A stretch of 9,663 nucleotides of DNA. Source: an uncultured Lachnospiraceae bacterium. GTDB taxonomy: Bacteria > Bacillota_A > Clostridia > Lachnospirales > Lachnospiraceae. The stretch lies in contig CADAHD010000137.1 of NCBI GenBank assembly GCA_902787595.1, positions 1-9,663 of the forward strand, given 5' to 3'. Each line of letters opens with the position of its first letter. Position 1 is the first letter of the stretch. Below, piece by piece: positions 6,472 to 9,663 of this stretch. The position numbers were made by a program, and so were the translations under genes. Under the pieces are notes generated by a model, which had not been told where the DNA came from, made no database searches, and saw only the letters and a list, made by a program, of their open reading frames with translations.

Positions 6472-6868
6472 AGAACACTATGGCCATATCCAGGAAGGGT
6501 ATATAAGGCACTTCCTCCAGAAGCTGCTCATTCTTCTCCGCGCTTATAAGCCGGTATACTATCCTTTCCTTTGCCTTATCCCATATCGTAAAAAAGCTGA
6601 CATCAAAATCCTTATCGACCGCATAGTTTTCGAGCATACGGATTATCTCATCCATAATCGCCCCAAAAGTCATGCCGTCTTCATATTTTCTGAGATAATC
6701 ATCAATATAAATGGTGGGCGTCACATTGCTCCCTTTTTTAAACATAGACACTCCGGTCAATACAAAGCCGTTATTCTTTCTTACTTTGCTTACGCGGACC
6801 TCTGCTTCCTTCCCACCGTATTCCATTAATGCTTTCTTTACTTTTTCCTGAAATTCATTTATATCCAT
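6449..6868 (-). CDS. DUF5688-type protein, N-terminal fragment
   Basis: An open frame of 139 residues beginning MDINEFQEKVKKALMEYGG, with GGAGG 8 nt before the ATG at 6868. The segments VSMFKKGSNVTPTIYIDDYLRKYEDGMTF and EKNEQLLEEVPYIPFLDMAIVFYG resemble the N-terminal half of DUF5688 proteins, as I recall them. After AIVFY the protein leaves the family pattern (GQLGDR) and stops. The continuation is found in the +1 frame from 6471. The family normally has roughly 20 more residues between the two conserved blocks, so a small deletion with frame change is the simplest reading; a one-base gain in the GGGGG run at 6457-6461 is an alternative. No clear promoter is visible in the roughly 40 nt between this gene and the efp terminator. 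Confidence 0.6.
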   Translation of the reverse strand: MDINEFQEKVKKALMEYGGKEAEVRVSKVRKNNGFVLTGVSMFKKGSNVTPTIYIDDYLRKYEDGMTFGAIMDEIIRMLENYAVDKDFDVSFFTIWDKAKERIVYRLISAEKNEQLLEEVPYIPFLDMAIVFYGQLGDR

Positions 6869-6911
6869 TTATTTTTCCTCCGTATTGTTAACTGATTTTT
6901 ATACTGTGCAC

Positions 6912-6950
6912 AAAAAAAGACAGCCAGACTTGTCTGCAGTCTTGGCTGTC
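6912..6950 (-). terminator. Rho-independent terminator of efp
   Basis: On the minus strand GACAGCC (6950-6944), a bulged A and AGACT pair with AGTCT and GGCTGTC (6930-6919) around a 7-nt loop, giving a 12-bp stem with one bulge. Seven T residues follow (6918-6912). It lies about 47 nt after the efp stop codon and should separate efp from the DUF5688 fragments. Confidence 0.9.
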
Positions 6951-6997
6951 TTATAAATCGTTTTCAGCTCAGCGCATCAGCGCCGGTCGATCGGTAA

Positions 6998-7555
6998 TTA
7001 AACGCGGCTCAAATACTCTCCGGTTCTGGTATCGATCTTGATCTTCTCACCTATCTCCACAAAGAGAGGTACGGAAACCTGTGCTCCGGTCTCAACAGTA
7101 GCGGGCTTGGAAGCGCCGGTAGCTGTATCACCCTTGAAGCCGGGCTCGGTATCGGTGATCTCCAGTTCTACGAACAGAGGAGGCTCGATAGCGAATACGC
7201 TGCCATTGTGTGAGCAGACCTTAACCATTTCGTTTTCCTTCACGAACTTAAGAGCATCACCGATAGTCTCTTTATTAAGAGCTACCTGCTCGTAATTCTC
7301 TGTATCCATGAAATTGAACAGATCTCCGTCTGAATAGAGATACTGCATTTCCTTTCTGTCTATGCGCGCCTGGGGACATTTTTCGGTAGGTCTGAATGTA
7401 CGCTCAACAACGCCGCCATTCTTAATATCCTTGAGCTTGGTCCTGACAAAAGCTGCGCCCTTGCCGGGTTTTACGTGCTGAAACTCAACTATCTGATAAA
7501 CGCTGTTGTCCAGCTCGATAGTCATACCATTCCTGAAATCACCTGCAGAAATCAT
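6998..7555 (-). CDS. efp: Translation elongation factor P
   Basis: EF-P binds ribosomes stalled at consecutive prolines and promotes peptide bond formation. The 185-residue protein has the usual three beta-barrel domains. Domain I starts [17 protein letters not shown] and carries the loop [10 protein letters not shown], in which Lys32 is the tip residue that Bacillus-type EF-P modifies. Domain II covers the [20 protein letters not shown] region (about 65-125). Domain III starts near [15 protein letters not shown] and ends with [17 protein letters not shown]. The length equals that of Bacillus subtilis EF-P. ATG 7555 has GGAGG 8 nt upstream. The frame stays open to 7687, but that extension crosses the gene's own promoter and a palindromic element, so it is rejected. 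A separate promoter and a strong terminator make it a single-gene unit. Confidence 0.96.
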   Translation of the reverse strand: MISAGDFRNGMTIELDNSVYQIVEFQHVKPGKGAAFVRTKLKDIKNGGVVERTFRPTEKCPQARIDRKEMQYLYSDGDLFNFMDTENYEQVALNKETIGDALKFVKENEMVKVCSHNGSVFAIEPPLFVELEITDTEPGFKGDTATGASKPATVETGAQVSVPLFVEIGEKIKIDTRTGEYLSRV

Positions 7556-7593
7556 TAATACTTCCTCCTGGATTGTCTTAACTTTTACGAATA

Positions 7594-7618
7594 CCTGCAT
7601 AGTATAACCTATGGCAGG
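7594..7618. repeat. Inverted repeat over the efp -10 box
   Basis: On the plus strand CCTGCATAG (7594-7602) faces CTATGGCAGG (7609-7618); the arms are complementary over 9 bp with one bulged base. The -10 box and the likely start site lie inside it, so it could be an operator. The start site falls within the repeat, so a full RNA hairpin is not expected. Confidence 0.4.
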
Positions 7619-7629
7619 ATTATTTTCAA
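7601..7629 (-). promoter_or_regulatory. efp promoter
   Basis: TTGAAA (7629-7624) and TATACT (7606-7601) are separated by exactly 17 nt on the minus strand, a near-consensus sigma-A promoter. Transcription would start near 7594, giving a leader of about 39 nt with GGAGG before the ATG at 7555. An inverted repeat, CCTGC(C)ATAG...CTATGCAGG, spans the -10 box (7594-7618). Confidence 0.8.
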
Positions 7630-7662
7630 CTGTTTTTTTATCTACATATCTAAGCCTGTACA

Positions 7663-7798
7663 TCGCAAGGAATCCCCCCATGTTCATGGGTCCCCCCTTG
7701 CGAATATCTTAAGGCATCTTTACGTCTCAAGGTATCCACCGGCTTCGCCGGTACCCCTTGAGACCAGCCCACGCTTCGCGCGGGCCCCTCCTTAAGAT
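7663..7798. repeat. Composite three-module palindromic element between pnp and efp
   Basis: The gap holds nested and adjacent inverted repeats. Module A arms ATCTTAAGG (7706-7714) and CCTTAAGAT (7790-7798) enclose a hairpin with 8-nt arms (7767-7785) and also enclose module B. Module B has perfect 9-bp arms (GTCTCAAGG 7724-7732, CCTTGAGAC 7756-7764) around a perfect 6-bp hairpin ACCGGC-TTC-GCCGGT (7738-7752). Module C has perfect 8-bp arms (TCGCAAGG 7663-7670, CCTTGCGA 7696-7703) around CCCATG-TT-CATGGG (7677-7690). All arms end in the same AAGG/CCTT core. On the minus strand both GAA-loop hairpins contain GCGAAGC. There is no T-run, so it is not a standard terminator. It is a REP- or MITE-like non-coding element, or a structured 3' region of the pnp transcript. 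Confidence 0.75.
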
Positions 7799-9663
7799 TA
7801 CTGCTCTACATCCTTCATGGAGAAGGTATATCTTCCCGGATTCTTGGGATCCTTGCCAAGGCAGATTACCTTAACCTCATCTCCTATCGCGAGCACATCC
7901 TCAACCTTGTCGATCCTGCGGTTGGCGATACGTGAAATATGTACCATGCCTTCCTTGCCGGGAGCGAACTCTACGAAAGCGCCGAAGTCTTTGATGCTTA
8001 CAACCTTGCCGGTGAAGATCTGACCTTCTTCAAACTCGGTAACGATGGTCTGGATCATCTTAACTGCATCATCCATAGCCTTGGGATCGGTGCCGCATAC
8101 GCTGACTGCGCCGTCATCGGTGATATCAACCTTAACACCTGTACGCGCGATGATCTCGTTGATGGTCTTTCCTCTCTGGCCCACAACCTCACCGATCTTT
8201 TCGGGATCGATGGTGATCTGGATGATCTTGGGAGCATACTCGTTAACAGTAGCTCTGGGAGCTGCTATAGCGGGCTTCATGCAGTTCTCCATGATGAAGA
8301 GTCTTGCATCACGGCAGCGTGCGATAGCGCCCTCTACGATAGGTCTGGTAAGACCATGGATCTTGATATCCATCTGTATAGCAGTGATACCGTCCTTTGT
8401 ACCGGTAACCTTAAAGTCCATATCTCCGAAGAAGTCCTCAAGGCCCTGGATATCGGTAAGCAGTACGAAATCATCATCGGTCTCGCCTGTTACCAGACCG
8501 CAGGAGATACCTGCAACCATCTTCTTGATGGGAACACCTGCAGCCATAAGAGACATACAGGATGCACAGGTACTTGCCATTGAAGTGGAGCCGTTGGATT
8601 CAAAGGTCTCACTTACGGTACGGATAGCATAAGGGAATTCCTCTTCACTGGGGATAACCGGGAGCAGAGCGCGCTCTGCCAGAGCACCGTGTCCTATCTC
8701 ACGTCTTCCGGGTCCGCGGCTTACCTTGGTCTCACCAACGGAATATGAAGGGAAATTATAATGATGTATATATCTCTTAGCCTTTACATTATCATCAAGT
8801 CCGTCAACCTTCTGTGCCTCAGAAAGAGGTGCCAGGGTACATACGTTGCAGATCTGGGTCTGTCCACGTGTAAACATTGCAGAACCGTGTACACGGGGAA
8901 TGATATCAACCTCTGCTGCAAGCTTTCTGATCTGGGTGATCTCACGGCCGTCGGGACGCTTGTGATCTTTAAGGATCATCTTACGTACGGTCTTCTTCTC
9001 ATACTGATAAAGAGCCTCGCCAAGAATAGCAAGCCATTCCTCATTATCTGCAAAAGCTTCCTCAAGACGCTTCTGGATATTTGAGATGTTCTCCTCACGA
9101 ACCTGCTTCTCATCAGTAAATACTGCTGTCTCCATCTCTGCAGGAGGAACGATCTCTTTCATCTTTGCAAAGAGTTCCTCGGGAACTGCACAGCTCACAT
9201 ACTCATGCTTGGGCTTGCCTACCTCTGCAACGATCTGGTTGATCCAGCTGATGATCTTCTGGTTTACATCATGAGCGGTATAGATAGCCTCGAGCATCTT
9301 GGACTCGGGTATCTCGTTTGCGCCTGCTTCGATCATGATAACCTTCTGTGCGGTAGATGCAACAGTAAGCTTAAGGTCGCCGGCTGCCCACTGCTCCTGG
9401 GTAGGGTTGATGATAAGCTCGCCGTTGATCATGCCCATCTGTGTCATAGCGCAGGGACCGTCAAAAGGAATATCGGAAATGCAGGTTGCGATCGCGCTGC
9501 CCAGCATAGCTACAAGCTCGGGACGGCAATCGGGATCAACGCTCATTACCAGGTTGTCAAGTGTTACATCATTTCTGTAATCCTTGGGGAATAAGGGACG
9601 CATGGGTCTGTCGATAACGCGGCTGGTAAGCACAGCGTTCTCCGATGCCTTTCCCTCTCTCTT
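7798..9663 (-). CDS. pnp: Polyribonucleotide nucleotidyltransferase (PNPase), N-terminus cut by window edge
   Basis: PNPase degrades RNA from the 3' end using phosphate and releases nucleoside diphosphates; it can also run in reverse. The window holds 621 residues; about 75-80 N-terminal residues lie beyond the right edge. Visible domains in order: the rest of the first RNase PH domain (about 1-155, starting KREGKASENAVLTSRVIDRP), the helical linker domain (about 160-225), the catalytic second RNase PH domain (about 233-450) with FTRGQTQ, GPGRREIGHGALAERALLP, NGSTSMAS and the Asp-containing GDMDFKV (413-419), the KH domain with GQRG (495-498), and the S1 domain (about 545-617; FTGKVVSIKDFGAFVEF, EGMVHIS). 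The protein ends MKDVEQ. The GTG at 9633 is an internal Val codon, not the start. No frameshift is seen. The stop codon abuts the palindromic element. Confidence 0.97.
   Translation of the reverse strand, partial: KREGKASENAVLTSRVIDRPMRPLFPKDYRNDVTLDNLVMSVDPDCRPELVAMLGSAIATCISDIPFDGPCAMTQMGMINGELIINPTQEQWAAGDLKLTVASTAQKVIMIEAGANEIPESKMLEAIYTAHDVNQKIISWINQIVAEVGKPKHEYVSCAVPEELFAKMKEIVPPAEMETAVFTDEKQVREENISNIQKRLEEAFADNEEWLAILGEALYQYEKKTVRKMILKDHKRPDGREITQIRKLAAEVDIIPRVHGSAMFTRGQTQICNVCTLAPLSEAQKVDGLDDNVKAKRYIHHYNFPSYSVGETKVSRGPGRREIGHGALAERALLPVIPSEEEFPYAIRTVSETFESNGSTSMASTCASCMSLMAAGVPIKKMVAGISCGLVTGETDDDFVLLTDIQGLEDFFGDMDFKVTGTKDGITAIQMDIKIHGLTRPIVEGAIARCRDARLFIMENCMKPAIAAPRATVNEYAPKIIQITIDPEKIGEVVGQRGKTINEIIARTGVKVDITDDGAVSVCGTDPKAMDDAVKMIQTIVTEFEEGQIFTGKVVSIKDFGAFVEFAPGKEGMVHISRIANRRIDKVEDVLAIGDEVKVICLGKDPKNPGRYTFSMKDVEQ

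Noticed and set aside
6449..6475. Programmed +1 frameshift joining the two DUF5688 frames
   Set aside because: No recognised slippery site or stimulatory structure is visible at the joint, and residues expected between the conserved blocks seem to be missing. A deletion fits better.
7556..7687. In-frame N-terminal extension of efp (start near 7687)
   Set aside because: It would add 44 residues unlike any EF-P, runs through the efp promoter at 7601-7629 and module C of the palindromic element, and the internal ATG at 7555 has an ideal GGAGG site.
7939..8632. Long plus-strand open frames inside pnp (up to 214 codons)
   Set aside because: They are antisense to a fully conserved PNPase frame, lack ribosome binding sites and encode no recognisable protein.
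1..9663. CRISPR array, phage, insertion sequence or defence genes
   Set aside because: No regularly spaced direct repeats, transposase, integrase or recognised defence domains were seen on either strand.

Overview
The window looks like chromosomal DNA from an anaerobic Gram-positive Clostridia, most likely Lachnospiraceae. The reasons are strong GGAGG ribosome binding sites 8-9 nt before most starts, consensus sigma-A promoters, a tRNA without an encoded CCA, an EF-P of the Bacillus/Clostridia type, a DUF5688-type gene, and a periplasmic-binding-protein-like sensor of the kind fused to GGDEF domains in that family. This placement is inferred from gene content; no rRNA is present. There is no phage, transposase, CRISPR array or defence island.

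Layout: (1) 1-294, minus strand: the N-terminus of a ligand-binding-like sensor protein, cut by the window edge. (2) 295-433: a compact divergent promoter region whose two -35 boxes lie under a small inverted repeat. (3) 434-4246, plus strand: a membrane-anchored protein with the FKBP and C-terminal domains of trigger factor, then a complete polar amino acid ABC importer (lipoprotein binding protein, permease with a TTG start, ATPase). (4) 4257-5892, minus strand, convergent to the importer: a tRNA-Arg(CCG) with its own strong promoter, followed after 22 nt and no visible terminator by a single-pass membrane protein with two extracellular SH3b domains. (5) 5935-6868, minus strand: two overlapping out-of-frame pieces of what looks like one DUF5688 gene with an internal deletion or frameshift. 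(6) 6998-7555, minus strand: efp, with its own promoter and a strong intrinsic terminator. (7) 7663-7798: a 136-bp composite palindromic element. (8) 7798-9663, minus strand: pnp (polynucleotide phosphorylase), lacking only its N-terminus.

Functionally, the right half is housekeeping RNA metabolism and translation (pnp, efp, tRNA-Arg) and the left half is envelope and nutrient uptake. The trigger-factor-like foldase probably works outside the membrane and shares an operon with the amino acid importer. I see no clear sign of a new multi-gene system. The items most worth a second look are the three-module palindromic element between pnp and efp, with a partial sequence echo at the divergent promoter about 7 kb away; the membrane-anchored trigger-factor-like protein; the broken DUF5688 gene; and the tRNA-Arg/SH3-protein co-transcription arrangement.
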